The notes under the pieces: model-generated
Databases searched by the model: none
Told to the model about the DNA's origin: nothing
What the model saw: the letters and a program-made list of their open reading frames with translations, nothing else
Program-made: the position numbers and the translations under genes
NCBI RefSeq assembly: GCF_003458415.1
Contig: NZ_QRUF01000009.1
Coordinates: 36,890 to 100,889, forward strand
Direction of reading: 5' to 3'
Length of the DNA: 64,000 bases
From: Collinsella sp. AF25-2LB
GTDB lineage: Bacteria; Actinomycetota; Coriobacteriia; Coriobacteriales; Coriobacteriaceae
In this document: piece after piece, positions 1 to 8,935 of the stretch
Numbering within the stretch: the stretch's first letter is position 1
Layout of the letters: each line of letters starts with the position of its first letter

Positions 1-2
1 GC

Positions 3-65
3 TATGCGGATTCGATGCGCAGATGGCGCCGTCTGGATAGCGAGGTTTACGGGACATGGCATTGA
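3..65 (+). CDS. 3' end of an unidentified upstream gene (partial)
   Basis: An open frame enters from the left edge and ends at TGA 63-65. Its last residues are rich in Arg and Trp (SMRRWRRLDSEVYGTWH). It overlaps the start of the following lysA by about 10 bases, the tight junction expected inside an operon. Too little is visible to identify the product. The alternative is that it is a chance open frame of 20 codons. Confidence 0.35.
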   Translation, partial: YADSMRRWRRLDSEVYGTWH

Positions 66-2365
66 CCCCCAACGAGGCATATGCGGCCAAGCAGCCGTTT
101 GTGGACAAGGAGACGCTCGAGCATATCGTCGAGCAGTTCCCCACGCCGTTTCATCTATACGACGAGGCGGGCATCCGCCGCAACATGCAAGAAGTGCGCG
201 ACGCCTTTGCATGGAACCCGGGCTTTAAGGAATACTTTGCCGTCAAGGCCAACCCCAACCCGGCGCTCATCTCCATTCTCAACGAATACGGCTGCGGCTG
301 CGATTGCTCGAGCTATACCGAGCTCATGATCGCCCGCTCGCTGGGTATCACGGGACACGACATCATGTTCTCGTCCAACGATACGCCGGCTGCCGACTTT
401 GAGCTCGCCGACAAACTGGGTGCCATCGTCAACTTTGACGACATCAGCCACATCGAGTTCTTTGAGCACGTTGCGGGGCCAATCCCCAAGACGGTCAGTT
501 GCCGCTTTAATCCAGGCGGCCTGTTCCAGCTCTCCAACGGCATCATGGACAATCCGGGCGACTCCAAGTACGGCATGACCACCGAGCAGCTCTTCGAGGC
601 CTTCCGCACGCTCAAGGCCAAGGGCGCCGAGCGCTTTGGCATCCACGCATTCCTTGCCAGCAACACCGTCACCAACGACTACTACCCCAAGCTCGCGCGC
701 ATCCTCTTTGAGCTTGCCGTGCGCCTGGAGCGCGAGACCGGCGCACACGTCGCCTTCATCAACCTATCCGGCGGCGTCGGTATCCCCTACCTGCCCGAGC
801 AGCAGGCCAACGACATCCACGCCATCGGTGAAGGGGTGCACACGGCCTACGACGAGATTCTGGTTCCCGCCGGCATGGGCGATGTGGCAATCTGTACCGA
901 GATGGGCCGCTTTATGATGGGCCCCTATGGGTGCCTGGTCACCAAGACCATCCATGAGAAGCAGATCTACAAGGACTATATCGGCGTGGACGCCAGTGCC
1001 GTTGACCTTATTCGTCCCGCCATGTATGGCGCCTACCACCACATTACGGTGATGGGCCAACCGGGTGGTGACGACAAGACCACAGCGCCCGCTACGGACA
1101 CCTACGACATCACGGGCAATCTGTGCGAGAACAACGATAAGTTCGCCATCGACCGCGAGCTGCCGCATATCGACATGGGCGACCTGCTCGTGATTCACGA
1201 CACCGGCGCGCATGGCTACTCCATGGGCTACAACTACAACGGCCGTCTGCGCTCCGCCGAGGTCCTGCTGCGCCCCGATGGCTCGGCAGACCTCATCCGC
1301 CGCGCCGAGCGCCCGGGCGATTACTTTGCCACGCTCGACGTGCTACCGTGCGGCCGCGAGCTGCTGGCCAAATCGCGCGCCGATGCCGCCCGCCGTCGCG
1401 CTCAGGACGAGCGCCTAGCAGTCACCGCCCAATGGAACAAACGCGTCCAGATCGCGGAAGCGAAGGAGAAGAACATGGATATCCGCAATCTCGAGGGCTC
1501 AATCGTCGCCCTTGTCACGCCGTTTAAAAAGGACGGCAGTGTCGACTTTGACGCGCTCGAGCGCCTTATCGATTTCCACTTGCAAAATGGCACCGACGCC
1601 ATTCTCACCCTGGGCACCACCGGCGAGAGCGCCACGATGACCGATGACGAGGACAACTCCGTCGTCGCCGCCGTGGTCAAGCATGTTGCAGGACGCGTCC
1701 CCGTCATCGCCGGCTCAGGCTCCAACTCCACGCAGACCATGCTCACCAAGTCGCTTACTTACCAGGGCTTGGGAGCCGACGGCCTGCTGCTCATTACCCC
1801 CTACTACAACAAGTCCAACGAAGAGGGTATCTATCAGCACTTTAAGACCGTCGCCGATGCCGTTGACATCCCCTGCATCCTGTACAACATCCCCGGCCGC
1901 TGCGGCTGCGGTATCAGCGAGCGCAACGTAGAGCGCCTAGCCGCGCACCCCAACATCATGGGCATCAAGGAGGCCTCGGGCAACGTCGCCTACGCGGCCA
2001 AGATCGCCCACCTGCTGTCCGACGATTTCCGCATGTACTCGGGCGAGGATGCACTCACAGTGCCGCTCATGAGCCTGGGCGCTTCGGGCACCATCAGCGT
2101 GTGGGCCGACGTGCAGCCGCAGCTTGTACACGACATGTGCCGCGCTTATCTGGACGGCGACGTAGCGCGCGCCCGCGATATCCAGATTGCCGGCCAGCCG
2201 CTCATCAACGCCCTCTTTAGCGAGGTCAACCCCATCCCCGTCAAGGAAGCGCTCGCCCAGATGGGCATGATCGAGGCAAACTACCGTATGCCGCTGTGCC
2301 CCATGGCAGACGACACGCGAGCCGCACTTACCGATGCTCTGAAGGGAGCTGGTCTACTTGATTAA
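56..2365 (+). CDS. lysA-dapA: Diaminopimelate decarboxylase joined in frame to dihydrodipicolinate synthase
   Basis: One uninterrupted 769-codon frame encodes two lysine-pathway enzymes. Residues 1 to about 430 are a PLP-dependent meso-DAP decarboxylase (DAP to lysine): PLP lysine K64 in YFAVKANPNP, the glycine-rich phosphate loop NLSGGVGIPY near residue 240, and CENNDKFAIDREL near 360. An Arg/Ala-rich stretch (about 430-473) leads to a complete DapA (aspartate semialdehyde plus pyruvate to hydroxytetrahydrodipicolinate) of 296 residues from Met474. DapA shows GTTGES, catalytic Tyr in LYNIPGR and Schiff-base Lys638 in GIKEASGN. No stop separates the two parts, but a strong internal ribosome site precedes Met474, so a fusion protein, separate DapA, or both could be made. 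The LysA part resembles the clostridial type. dapB follows with an 8-base overlap. Confidence 0.9.
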   Translation: MALTPNEAYAAKQPFVDKETLEHIVEQFPTPFHLYDEAGIRRNMQEVRDAFAWNPGFKEYFAVKANPNPALISILNEYGCGCDCSSYTELMIARSLGITGHDIMFSSNDTPAADFELADKLGAIVNFDDISHIEFFEHVAGPIPKTVSCRFNPGGLFQLSNGIMDNPGDSKYGMTTEQLFEAFRTLKAKGAERFGIHAFLASNTVTNDYYPKLARILFELAVRLERETGAHVAFINLSGGVGIPYLPEQQANDIHAIGEGVHTAYDEILVPAGMGDVAICTEMGRFMMGPYGCLVTKTIHEKQIYKDYIGVDASAVDLIRPAMYGAYHHITVMGQPGGDDKTTAPATDTYDITGNLCENNDKFAIDRELPHIDMGDLLVIHDTGAHGYSMGYNYNGRLRSAEVLLRPDGSADLIRRAERPGDYFATLDVLPCGRELLAKSRADAARRRAQDERLAVTAQWNKRVQIAEAKEKNMDIRNLEGSIVALVTPFKKDGSVDFDALERLIDFHLQNGTDAILTLGTTGESATMTDDEDNSVVAAVVKHVAGRVPVIAGSGSNSTQTMLTKSLTYQGLGADGLLLITPYYNKSNEEGIYQHFKTVADAVDIPCILYNIPGRCGCGISERNVERLAAHPNIMGIKEASGNVAYAAKIAHLLSDDFRMYSGEDALTVPLMSLGASGTISVWADVQPQLVHDMCRAYLDGDVARARDIQIAGQPLINALFSEVNPIPVKEALAQMGMIEANYRMPLCPMADDTRAALTDALKGAGLLD
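1463..1477 (+). promoter_or_regulatory. Internal ribosome binding site and start codon for dapA
   Basis: AAGGAG at 1463-1468 lies six bases before an in-frame ATG at 1475, exactly where DapA homology begins (MDIRNLEGSI). This is as good a ribosome site as any in the operon and suggests DapA is also translated on its own. Confidence 0.75.
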
Positions 2366-3098
2366 GACCGTCATTATGGGAACGGGCCGCATGGGCTCGC
2401 TCATCCGCACTACCGCCGAAGGCATTGTCGACGCCGCCGGGCAGCCCGTTTTTGATATCGTGGCCCAGATTGGCTTCGATTTGAGCGAGCTCGAGAACGC
2501 ACCGGCTGCCGACGTCATCATCGACTTCTCGAACGTCGCGACCTTCGACGCCGTCGTCGCCTATGTCGAGCGCACGGGCGCGGCGTTGGTCTCAGGCACC
2601 ACAGGCTACACCCCCGAGCAGATGGACCGCCTGCGTGAGCTGGGCCAGAACACCCGCGTTATGCACTCGGGCAATTACTCCATCGGTATCGCAGCCCTGC
2701 GCCATCTGGTAGCGCAGGCTACACGCGAGCTGCCCGGCTTTGACTGCGAAATCGTCGAGACGCACCACAACCAAAAGGTCGACGCCCCCAGCGGCACTGC
2801 CAAGCTACTGCTCGACGCCGTCGTCGAAGCCGAGCCCGAGGCAGGCTACCACCCCGTCTATGGCCGCGAGGGCATGTGCGGAGCACGCGATCCCAAGGAA
2901 ATCGGTATGCACTCGCTGCGCGGCGGCACCGTCGCCGGCGTGCACAAGGTGAGCTTCTTTGGCCAGGACGAGGAGGTCACGCTCACCCACCGCGCCACGA
3001 GCCGTCAGATCTTTGTCAACGGCGCCTTGGCAGCCGCGCAGAAGCTCGTCACCCGCGAACCCGGCTTCTATACGTTCGACAAGGTCATGTTTGCCTAA
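2358..3098 (+). CDS. dapB: 4-hydroxy-tetrahydrodipicolinate reductase
   Basis: DapB reduces the DapA product with NAD(P)H to tetrahydrodipicolinate. The 246 residues fit the family length. The Rossmann motif GTGRMG lies at residues 8-13 and the catalytic block ETHHNQKVDAPSGTA near 134-148 carries the His pair and Lys. The start is a TTG at 2358 that overlaps the dapA stop by 8 bases, with GAAGGGAG just upstream, so translation is probably coupled. It sits third in the lysine operon. Confidence 0.93.
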   Translation: MIKTVIMGTGRMGSLIRTTAEGIVDAAGQPVFDIVAQIGFDLSELENAPAADVIIDFSNVATFDAVVAYVERTGAALVSGTTGYTPEQMDRLRELGQNTRVMHSGNYSIGIAALRHLVAQATRELPGFDCEIVETHHNQKVDAPSGTAKLLLDAVVEAEPEAGYHPVYGREGMCGARDPKEIGMHSLRGGTVAGVHKVSFFGQDEEVTLTHRATSRQIFVNGALAAAQKLVTREPGFYTFDKVMFA

Positions 3099-3137
3099 CC
3101 AGGTATCAACCGAATCCACCCAAAGGAGAGATAGCAA

Positions 3138-3857
3138 ATGAGCAACGCAGCCGAGATGGATGCACAGGAGATTATCAACTACATCGCCACCGCGCCCAAA
3201 AAGACGCCCGTCAAGCTGTACGTGCGCGAGAAGCCGGGCATGAAGGTTGCCTGGGGCGACGCACATGTCTACGGCGGCCGTCGCGGCAAGACCGTCTTTG
3301 GCGACTGGGACGAGCTCAAGACCATCCTGGACGCCAATGCCGATTCCATCGATTACTACGACGTTGAAAACGATTGCCGCAACTCCGCCGTGCCCATGCT
3401 CGACCTTAAGGGCATCAACGCCCGCATCGAGCCGGGCGCGATCATCCGCGACCGCGTCGAGATTGGCGACCGTGCCGTCATCATGATGGGCGCCATCATC
3501 AACATCGGCTCCGTTATCGGCGAGGGTTCCATGATCGATATGGGCGCCGTGCTGGGCGGTCGCGCCACCGTGGGCAAGAACTGCCACATCGGCGCCGGCA
3601 CCGTGCTGGCAGGCGTTGTGGAGCCCGCCAGCGCCACGCCCGTCATCATCGAGGACGATGTCATGATCGGCGCAAACGCCGTGGTCCTGGAAGGCGTGCA
3701 CGTGGGCAAGGGTGCTGTAGTTGCCGCCGGCGCCGTGTGCGTCGAGGACGTCCCCGCCGGCGCCGTCGTGGCCGGTGTCCCCGCCCGCGCCATCAAGATG
3801 CGCGACGAGAAGACCGACAGCAAGACCGGCCTGGAAGAGGGCCTGCGCCAGCTGTAG
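3138..3857 (+). CDS. dapH: Tetrahydrodipicolinate N-acetyltransferase
   Basis: A 239-residue left-handed beta-helix acyltransferase. The N-terminal domain (1-90, with [16 protein letters not shown]) is that of DapH rather than the succinylase DapD. Hexapeptide repeats run from about 90 to 210 ([31 protein letters not shown]). It acetylates tetrahydrodipicolinate, so this organism uses the acetylase branch to DAP known from Bacillus. AAAGGAGAG precedes the ATG, 39 bases after dapB. The later aminotransferase and deacetylase are not in the operon; the aminotransferase at 7654-8817 is a candidate partner. Confidence 0.92.
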   Translation: MSNAAEMDAQEIINYIATAPKKTPVKLYVREKPGMKVAWGDAHVYGGRRGKTVFGDWDELKTILDANADSIDYYDVENDCRNSAVPMLDLKGINARIEPGAIIRDRVEIGDRAVIMMGAIINIGSVIGEGSMIDMGAVLGGRATVGKNCHIGAGTVLAGVVEPASATPVIIEDDVMIGANAVVLEGVHVGKGAVVAAGAVCVEDVPAGAVVAGVPARAIKMRDEKTDSKTGLEEGLRQL

Positions 3858-3859
3858 AA

Positions 3860-3997
3860 GTTACGCGGTTTTGCCAAACCGCGTAACGGCTCGACGCTGC
3901 AAACGCCCCTAAGCGGCAACCTGACGTTCAATCGTCGGTCGCGTACCGAAGTACGCTTCCCTCCTCTTTCACGTCACCTTGCTCGCTTAGGGGCGTT
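3860..3997. repeat. Structured intergenic repeat, family A copy 1
   Basis: A 12-bp hairpin (GTTACGCGGTTT, 3860-3871, with 3876-3887) is followed by a linker ending CGACGCTGC and a 96-base hairpin at 3902-3997. The outer arms pair AACGCCCCTAAGCG with CGCTTAGGGGCGTT. Inside are GCAACCTGACGT-type arms, a conserved internal loop and the tip GCGTAC-CGAA-GTACGC. The core (3928-3970), read on the minus strand, is shared with 14261-14304 and 59416-59459, whereas the outer arms differ. It lies in the convergent gap after dapH. Confidence 0.85.
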
Positions 3998-4053
3998 TTC
4001 GCTGACGTGAGCTCAACCTGCGGCGCAATGTCAGCAACCAAGCCGAAAACAAA

Positions 4054-4085
4054 AAAGGCCGAAGTCCCAAAAGGCTTCGGCCTTT
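4054..4085. terminator. Bidirectional intrinsic terminator
   Basis: AAAGGCCGAAG and CTTCGGCCTTT form an 11-bp stem with A-rich left and T-rich right flanks (TGTTTTTT). It serves the minus-strand gene ending at 4111 and possibly the dap operon. Confidence 0.8.
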
Positions 4086-4110
4086 GTTTTTTGCAACGTC
4101 CAAGAGCAGT

Positions 4111-5115
4111 TTATCGATTCTCAATACTTCCGATGTTCTTGAGCTCGATGGAGATGAGGCCGTTGGGCTCGTTGACAAACTCGATGTACTCAGAGTTCGA
4201 ACCCATCTCGGCCGGGAAGCTGATCTCGATGCCCGTGTCGGTACGGATCTTGTGGTTGCGCACAGCCGCGCGTTCGACCTGCTTGCGCTCCACGGGCACA
4301 CGCTCAGGCACCTTCTCCTCAGTCAGTGCCGCGCGCACGCTCTCCTTGATAACCGGCTCGTCCTCAAAGACCTCATCGACGATATCCCAAGGGGGCAGTT
4401 CCTCGTCATCCTCAACTTTCTCGGCAACAGCAGCCTTAACCTTAGCGAGCGCTACGGCCGTATTGGCACCGTGTTCCTCGGCGACTTCCTCGACCACACG
4501 CGTCACGGTGTCGATGACCTCCTTGCCCGATACCCCCGTGTCGCACTGCAGCAGGCCATCGGGAATGAGCATGCGATCCTCGCCGGCAATCTTGCGCTTC
4601 TTATCCACATAGCCGATCTCCATGGTGCTTGCACGCACGATTGCATAGCTCGGCACCTTTTGCGAGGGATTCGGCAGAATGGCGTAGTGGCGCGCAATGT
4701 CGTTGCGCACCTCGCCCTCTTCGCGACCCACCTCGTGCATAAAAGCCTGCTTGGAGCCCAGCAGCATCACGGCAAACCAGCGGGCATCCTCATCGTCATC
4801 AAAGTCCGCCACAAGCACGTCAGTGGACTCGGCTTTCTCGGCCTTGGTAAGTTCGGAAGAGATGAACTCCGCAATCTGCTGAGACAGATCCACGAACTCA
4901 CGCTCACCAAAGAAATAGCCCTTGAGCTCGCCGCCGAATGCGGAGTTCTCGGCAAACGTGGCACGCTTATTATCAGCCGAGGTACGAGCGCGCCGCAGGT
5001 GCGTGGTTACGAAATTACGCACGGTGCGGCTCTCGATATCGAGCTCGCGCTGGCTCATAACGTTGACGGCAGAGTCAAAGTCCAGGATATGCAGAATCGC
5101 GTGATTGATTTTCAT
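4111..5115 (-). CDS. Nucleoid-associated protein (NA37/YejK family)
   Basis: A 334-residue cytoplasmic protein that begins MKINHAILHILDFDSA, typical of the NA37 family, and includes the block DVLVADFDDDEDARWFAVML near residue 105. Family members (E. coli YejK/NdpA) associate with the nucleoid; their exact job is poorly defined. The acidic stretch VEDDEELPPWDIVDEVFEDE lies near 240. ATG 5115 was chosen over ATG 5124 because homologs start at MKINHA and GGAA lies 9-12 bases upstream. It is a single gene with a terminator behind it. Confidence 0.8.
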   Translation of the reverse strand: MKINHAILHILDFDSAVNVMSQRELDIESRTVRNFVTTHLRRARTSADNKRATFAENSAFGGELKGYFFGEREFVDLSQQIAEFISSELTKAEKAESTDVLVADFDDDEDARWFAVMLLGSKQAFMHEVGREEGEVRNDIARHYAILPNPSQKVPSYAIVRASTMEIGYVDKKRKIAGEDRMLIPDGLLQCDTGVSGKEVIDTVTRVVEEVAEEHGANTAVALAKVKAAVAEKVEDDEELPPWDIVDEVFEDEPVIKESVRAALTEEKVPERVPVERKQVERAAVRNHKIRTDTGIEISFPAEMGSNSEYIEFVNEPNGLISIELKNIGSIENR

Positions 5116-5189
5116 ATACGGCATTCCGTTCTAGATCGATTTCGGCACGAACCAGTATAGCGGTCGATCCCGCCCCAGGCGCATCGAAG

Positions 5190-5224
5190 ATTGGTGCATC
5201 GGGGACAGGTTGCTTTGCACCAAT
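5190..5224. repeat. GGGACAGGTT hairpin repeat, copy 1
   Basis: ATTGGTGC and GCACCAAT enclose GGGGACAGGTTGCTTT. A near-identical unit lies at 6405-6435 in the same orientation, so the two flank the DUF2974 gene immediately after its stop and before its start. Confidence 0.7.
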
Positions 5225-5226
5225 GG

Positions 5227-6387
5227 TTAGCGCAGGAGCTCGGACTGCCAAGCCTCGAGCTGTTCTGCCAAGCTCTTGCCGGCAGCGGGCATGTCGATCT
5301 GGGGACGTTTGGGCAGAAGCGCACACTTAAGAATCGCAACGATAGTCTGCGAGACAAAGCGTCGCGTATCCTTGTCAAAGCCTTGCGCAGCCTGGAGCAT
5401 CACGGGCAGGCTCTCGCGCAGATTCCCAGCGATATCCGCAAACCGCTCAGCACCCGTAGCCTCAAGCACGGAGAACAACGCATCTACAAAACGCTCGCGC
5501 TCGTTAGGCGACACCGCAAGCAGCATCTCGCGAATGGAGCCATCAACGTATCGAGCACCGGCGGACAGGCGCTCACAGTACACGAAGTCGCGACCATCAA
5601 CCACCCAGCTAAAGGGATTATGCTGAAGCAGGCTGAACTCGGTGCTCTCAACGATGGCATAGTCCTCCTGTGTCTCGAACATCATGCCAAAGATCGACGA
5701 CCGAGGTAGCGTCTTGTCGATTCGACCGGATAGATCGGCGAAGGCGTTGCCGCTCAGAAACTCCTCGACGAAGCCCGGACCATCATGGGAATACGCCCGT
5801 TCGATTCGCTCACGGGCGACATCGGGGCACATCGCCGCACCGTACACCGCAAGGTTTCCACCCTTGGAATGACCTCCGCACAAAAGCGGCCCGTCAATCG
5901 CATCCGCCGCCTCGTCTACATAACGCGCCGCGGATTCCTGGGCCGGCACAGGACACCGGAACGCCATGTTAAAGTCCTCTTTCCAGCCCACAATCGTGCT
6001 GTCGGTCCCCCGGAAGGCAAGATAGCTAAACCCCGCCGGAAATCGGAACGTCATGGCCGCAAACTGCTCCGTTGTCTCGGCATCACTCACGCTACGATAG
6101 CCGCAAACACGAACGCCACGGTAGCGAGGGCTTGCTGCCACAGCCTCCAACAGGGCACGACTCCCCTCCGGATCCCACAGGTCGCCAATCATGTCTTGGT
6201 AGCACTCGGCGCGCAGCAGCTCGCGTACGTCTAGGCCCTGCCAGTTCGTCAGCTCCGCCATATCACCCGGCAAACGCAAATAGGACAACCACGCAAAGAC
6301 CAGGCTATCCACCGCGCAGAACGGCCGTTCCTCAAACGGATCAAACGCTGTCTGGGCATAGGTCAAAAAATTAGGCGAATCCGACAT
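5227..6387 (-). CDS. DUF2974 (Mbeg1-like) alpha/beta-hydrolase
   Basis: A 386-residue protein with a lipase-type nucleophile elbow GGHSKGGN (Ser174) following FSYLAFRGTD near 120-129, the two landmarks of the DUF2974/Mbeg1-like lipase-fold family. It has no signal peptide or membrane segment. The substrate is unknown; lipase or esterase activity is an inference from the fold. Short GGGACAGGTT repeats flank it on both sides, and its neighbours are housekeeping genes in the same direction, so it may be a mobile cassette. Confidence 0.75.
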   Translation of the reverse strand: MSDSPNFLTYAQTAFDPFEERPFCAVDSLVFAWLSYLRLPGDMAELTNWQGLDVRELLRAECYQDMIGDLWDPEGSRALLEAVAASPRYRGVRVCGYRSVSDAETTEQFAAMTFRFPAGFSYLAFRGTDSTIVGWKEDFNMAFRCPVPAQESAARYVDEAADAIDGPLLCGGHSKGGNLAVYGAAMCPDVARERIERAYSHDGPGFVEEFLSGNAFADLSGRIDKTLPRSSIFGMMFETQEDYAIVESTEFSLLQHNPFSWVVDGRDFVYCERLSAGARYVDGSIREMLLAVSPNERERFVDALFSVLEATGAERFADIAGNLRESLPVMLQAAQGFDKDTRRFVSQTIVAILKCALLPKRPQIDMPAAGKSLAEQLEAWQSELLR

Positions 6388-6404
6388 GGCCCTCCCATCA
6401 ACTA

Positions 6405-6435
6405 TGGTGCATTGGGGTCAGGTTACTTTGCACCA
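6405..6435. repeat. GGGACAGGTT hairpin repeat, copy 2
   Basis: TGGTGCATTGGGGTCAGG continues to TTACTTTGCACCA. It is the same unit as 5190-5224 with small changes and lies 18 bases upstream of the DUF2974 start. Confidence 0.7.
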
Positions 6436-6436
6436 A

Positions 6437-6471
6437 AAAGGCGCCCGGGCCGTGTGGACCCGGACGCCTTC
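6437..6471 (-). terminator. Intrinsic terminator of ldh
   Basis: On the minus strand AAGGCGTCCGGG pairs with CCCGGGCGCCTT and runs into TTTTT, about 30 bases after the ldh stop. Confidence 0.75.
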
Positions 6472-6501
6472 ATTGTAGCTTTTCGCTCTAGCGAGCTTGA
6501 T

Positions 6502-7452
6502 TTAGCAGGAGAAGTCGACGCTGTCGATGATGTCCTTGAGGGCCTTGGCGGAGGCGGTGAGCTCATGCTGCTCGTCATCGTTCAGCGGCACGGGGACGCG
6601 GCAGACGACGCCGTCGCGGCCAACGACCGTCGGCATCGAGATAGCCAGATCGGACAGGCCATACTCGCCCACCATGAGCGAGGAAACGGGCAGAACGGTC
6701 TGCTCATCGCGCATGACAGCGGTGCAGATGCGCTTGACGGCCATGGCGACGCCGTAGTAGGTGGCGTGCTTCTTCTCGATGATGGTGTAGGCGGAGTTCT
6801 TGACGTCCTCGGCGATACGCTTCTCGGCAGCCTCGTGCTCCAGATGACCGTGAAGCTCGCAGAAGGTGTTCAGCGGAACGCCAGCAACCTGAGCGCTGGA
6901 CCAAGCGACAAACTCGGAGTCGCCGTGCTCGCCCATGACATAGGCCTGGACATCGCGCGGGTCAACCTCGACGTGGGCACCAAGCATCTGCTGCAGACGG
7001 CCAGTGTCGAGCACGGTGCCGGAGCCGATGACATGGCCCTCGGGCAGGCCGGACATCTTGATGGCAGCATAGGTCAGAACATCAACCGGGTTGGAGACGA
7101 TGAGCAGAATGCCGTCGAAGCCGGACTTCTTAATCTCGGGGATAATGGACTTAAAGATGTTAACGTTCTTGTTGACCAGGTCCAGGCGGGTCTCACCGGG
7201 CTTCTGGGCAGCGCCAGCGGTGACGACGATCATGGCGGCGTCGGCGACATCGGAATAATCGCCGGCGTAGATCTTCATCGGCTCGGCAAACGTCATGCCG
7301 TGCGCGATATCCAGAGCCTCACCCTCGGCGCGGTTCTTGTCCACGTCGATGAGGACCATCTCGGAGAACAGACCGCTCTGCATCAGAGCGAACGCCGAAG
7401 ACGAACCGACGAAACCGCAGCCGACAATAGCGACCTTCTTCTCGTTAACCAT
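6502..7452 (-). CDS. ldh: L-lactate dehydrogenase
   Basis: A 316-residue NAD-dependent LDH that reduces pyruvate to L-lactate, a main route of NADH reoxidation in a fermenter. It has the Rossmann loop GCGFVGSS (11-18), the substrate-binding Arg in QKPGETR near 89, and catalytic His176 in MGEHGDSEFVAWS. ATG 7452 was chosen because GGGAG lies close upstream and the NAD-binding strand follows at once. A terminator-like hairpin (7478-7510) sits in its short leader. Malate dehydrogenase is the close alternative, but the motif pattern favours LDH. Confidence 0.9.
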   Translation of the reverse strand: MVNEKKVAIVGCGFVGSSSAFALMQSGLFSEMVLIDVDKNRAEGEALDIAHGMTFAEPMKIYAGDYSDVADAAMIVVTAGAAQKPGETRLDLVNKNVNIFKSIIPEIKKSGFDGILLIVSNPVDVLTYAAIKMSGLPEGHVIGSGTVLDTGRLQQMLGAHVEVDPRDVQAYVMGEHGDSEFVAWSSAQVAGVPLNTFCELHGHLEHEAAEKRIAEDVKNSAYTIIEKKHATYYGVAMAVKRICTAVMRDEQTVLPVSSLMVGEYGLSDLAISMPTVVGRDGVVCRVPVPLNDDEQHELTASAKALKDIIDSVDFSC

Positions 7453-7477
7453 TAGAAACTCCCATCTCTCTCCACAA

Positions 7478-7510
7478 ACAAGCCGCCCGGGAACGACCCG
7501 AGCGGCTTGT
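7478..7510 (-). terminator. Hairpin in the ldh leader (terminator or attenuator)
   Basis: ACAAGCCGC pairs with GCGGCTTGT, followed on the minus strand by TTTGT and then the ldh ribosome site, ending 26 bases before the start. It may end the upstream aminotransferase transcript or attenuate read-through into ldh. Confidence 0.6.
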
Positions 7511-7653
7511 CGTAATCCCAATACATCCAATCGGGACTTTGATTATGCCCCTATTCGCAGCCGAAAATCGACCGTTTACCGAAATTGTTTGCAGTATTCG
7601 TAAAATAACTGCACGAAATCGGTTTCGAGCTATTGACGGGCCGAAACAGGTTT

Positions 7654-8817
7654 CTAATACAGGCCCGCCTCGCGAATGGCCTCGACAGCCAAAGCGATCT
7701 GATCGGGCGGCAGGACCAGCGCCATGCGCACGTGCCCCTCGCCCGAAGGACCAAAACTCGCGCCCGGCGTCACCACAACGCCGGCCTTCTCCATGAGCTC
7801 CTCGCAAAACGCCATGGAATCGGTGCGACCACCGGGAAGCTTGGCCCACACAAACATAGAGCCATGCGCGTTGGGACGCTCCCAGCCCAGGCCCTCAAGA
7901 CCGTCGCACAGGGCATCGCGGCGCTCCTGGTACTTCAGACGCTGCGCCTCGACCTCATCGCGCGGACCGTTCAGGCAGGCGATGGCGGCCTTCTGGATCG
8001 GGAAGAACATACCGAAGTCGATCTGGCCGCGCAGCTTGGCAAAGGCCGAGACTACATCCTCGCGACCGACCAAAAAGCCGATGCGGGCACCGGTGACGTT
8101 AAACGACTTGGAAAGCGAGAAGAACTCAACGCCCACCTCGAGCGCGCCGGGATACTGCAAGAAGCTGCCGCCCGGCTCGCCGTCGAACACGATGTCGGAG
8201 TATGCGTTGTCATGGACGATGAGCAGGTCGTGCTCGCGGGCGAAAGCGATAATCTCCTCGTAGACCTCGGGCGTACCCACCGAGCCGACCGGGTTCGCGG
8301 GCAGCGACACGATCATATACTTGGCACGATCGGCCACCTCGGGATCGATACCCGCCACATAGGGCAGGTAATTATGCTCGGCAACCAGCGGATAGTATTC
8401 GAGCTTGGCATCGGCGATCTTGGCACCCGCCTCAAAGACCGGGTAGCACGGATCGGGAACCAGAATGGTGTCACCCGGATCGAGCAGGGCCAGGCCCAAA
8501 TGGCCCACGCCCTCCTGCGTGCCGTTGCACGACTGCACCATAGACGGCGTAATGCCCGAAACGCCAAAGCGATGCTCATAGTAATCGCACACGGCTTGCT
8601 TGAGTTCGGGCAGGTCGCGCAGGGCATACTTCCACATCTCGGGATCTTGGGCTGCCTGCGTGAGCGCCTCGACCACGTGGTCGTACGGCTTAAAGTCGGG
8701 CGTGCCCACGCTCATGTTGTAAATGGTCTTGCCCTGAGCCTTCAGCGCGAGAAGCTTGTTGTTGAGCGAGGCGAAGACCTCCGCGCCAAAGCGGTCGAGA
8801 CGCTGCGATGCCTGCAT
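7654..8817 (-). CDS. Class I/II aminotransferase (DapL/AlaC-like)
   Basis: A 387-residue fold-type I PLP aminotransferase. It shows the substrate motif YNMSVGTPDFKP (28-39), NPVGS near 170, and PLP lysine in FFSLSKSFNVTGARIGF near 230. This pattern fits LL-DAP aminotransferase and alanine aminotransferase (AlaC) relatives. In an acetylase-branch DAP pathway an aminotransferase for N-acetyl-LL-DAP is needed and none sits in the dap operon, so that role is possible, but alanine or methionine transamination cannot be excluded. Start 8817 has AAAGGTGG upstream. Confidence 0.8.
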   Translation of the reverse strand: MQASQRLDRFGAEVFASLNNKLLALKAQGKTIYNMSVGTPDFKPYDHVVEALTQAAQDPEMWKYALRDLPELKQAVCDYYEHRFGVSGITPSMVQSCNGTQEGVGHLGLALLDPGDTILVPDPCYPVFEAGAKIADAKLEYYPLVAEHNYLPYVAGIDPEVADRAKYMIVSLPANPVGSVGTPEVYEEIIAFAREHDLLIVHDNAYSDIVFDGEPGGSFLQYPGALEVGVEFFSLSKSFNVTGARIGFLVGREDVVSAFAKLRGQIDFGMFFPIQKAAIACLNGPRDEVEAQRLKYQERRDALCDGLEGLGWERPNAHGSMFVWAKLPGGRTDSMAFCEELMEKAGVVVTPGASFGPSGEGHVRMALVLPPDQIALAVEAIREAGLY

Positions 8818-8835
8818 GGTGCCACCTTTCGATAT

Positions 8836-8867
8836 AAAAAACGCGGCGCTCCGACAAGAGCGCCGCG
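8836..8867 (-). terminator. Intrinsic terminator directly before the aminotransferase
   Basis: On the minus strand CGCGGCGCT pairs with AGCGCCGCG, followed by TTTTTTAT, then the ribosome site. Only about 19 bases separate the T-run from the start codon, so this either ends the nadE transcript or works as an attenuator. Confidence 0.8.
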
Positions 8868-8935
8868 CGATACGGGCCATCAGATTGCAAAAGTGTACCG
8901 CTTGCAACCCCTATATTGGTTCAATTTAGCCAACC

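Noticed and set aside
4..228. Open frame at the left edge on the plus strand
   Set aside because: It overlaps lysA in another frame, has no ribosome site and an Arg/Ala/His-rich composition typical of a GC-rich shadow frame.
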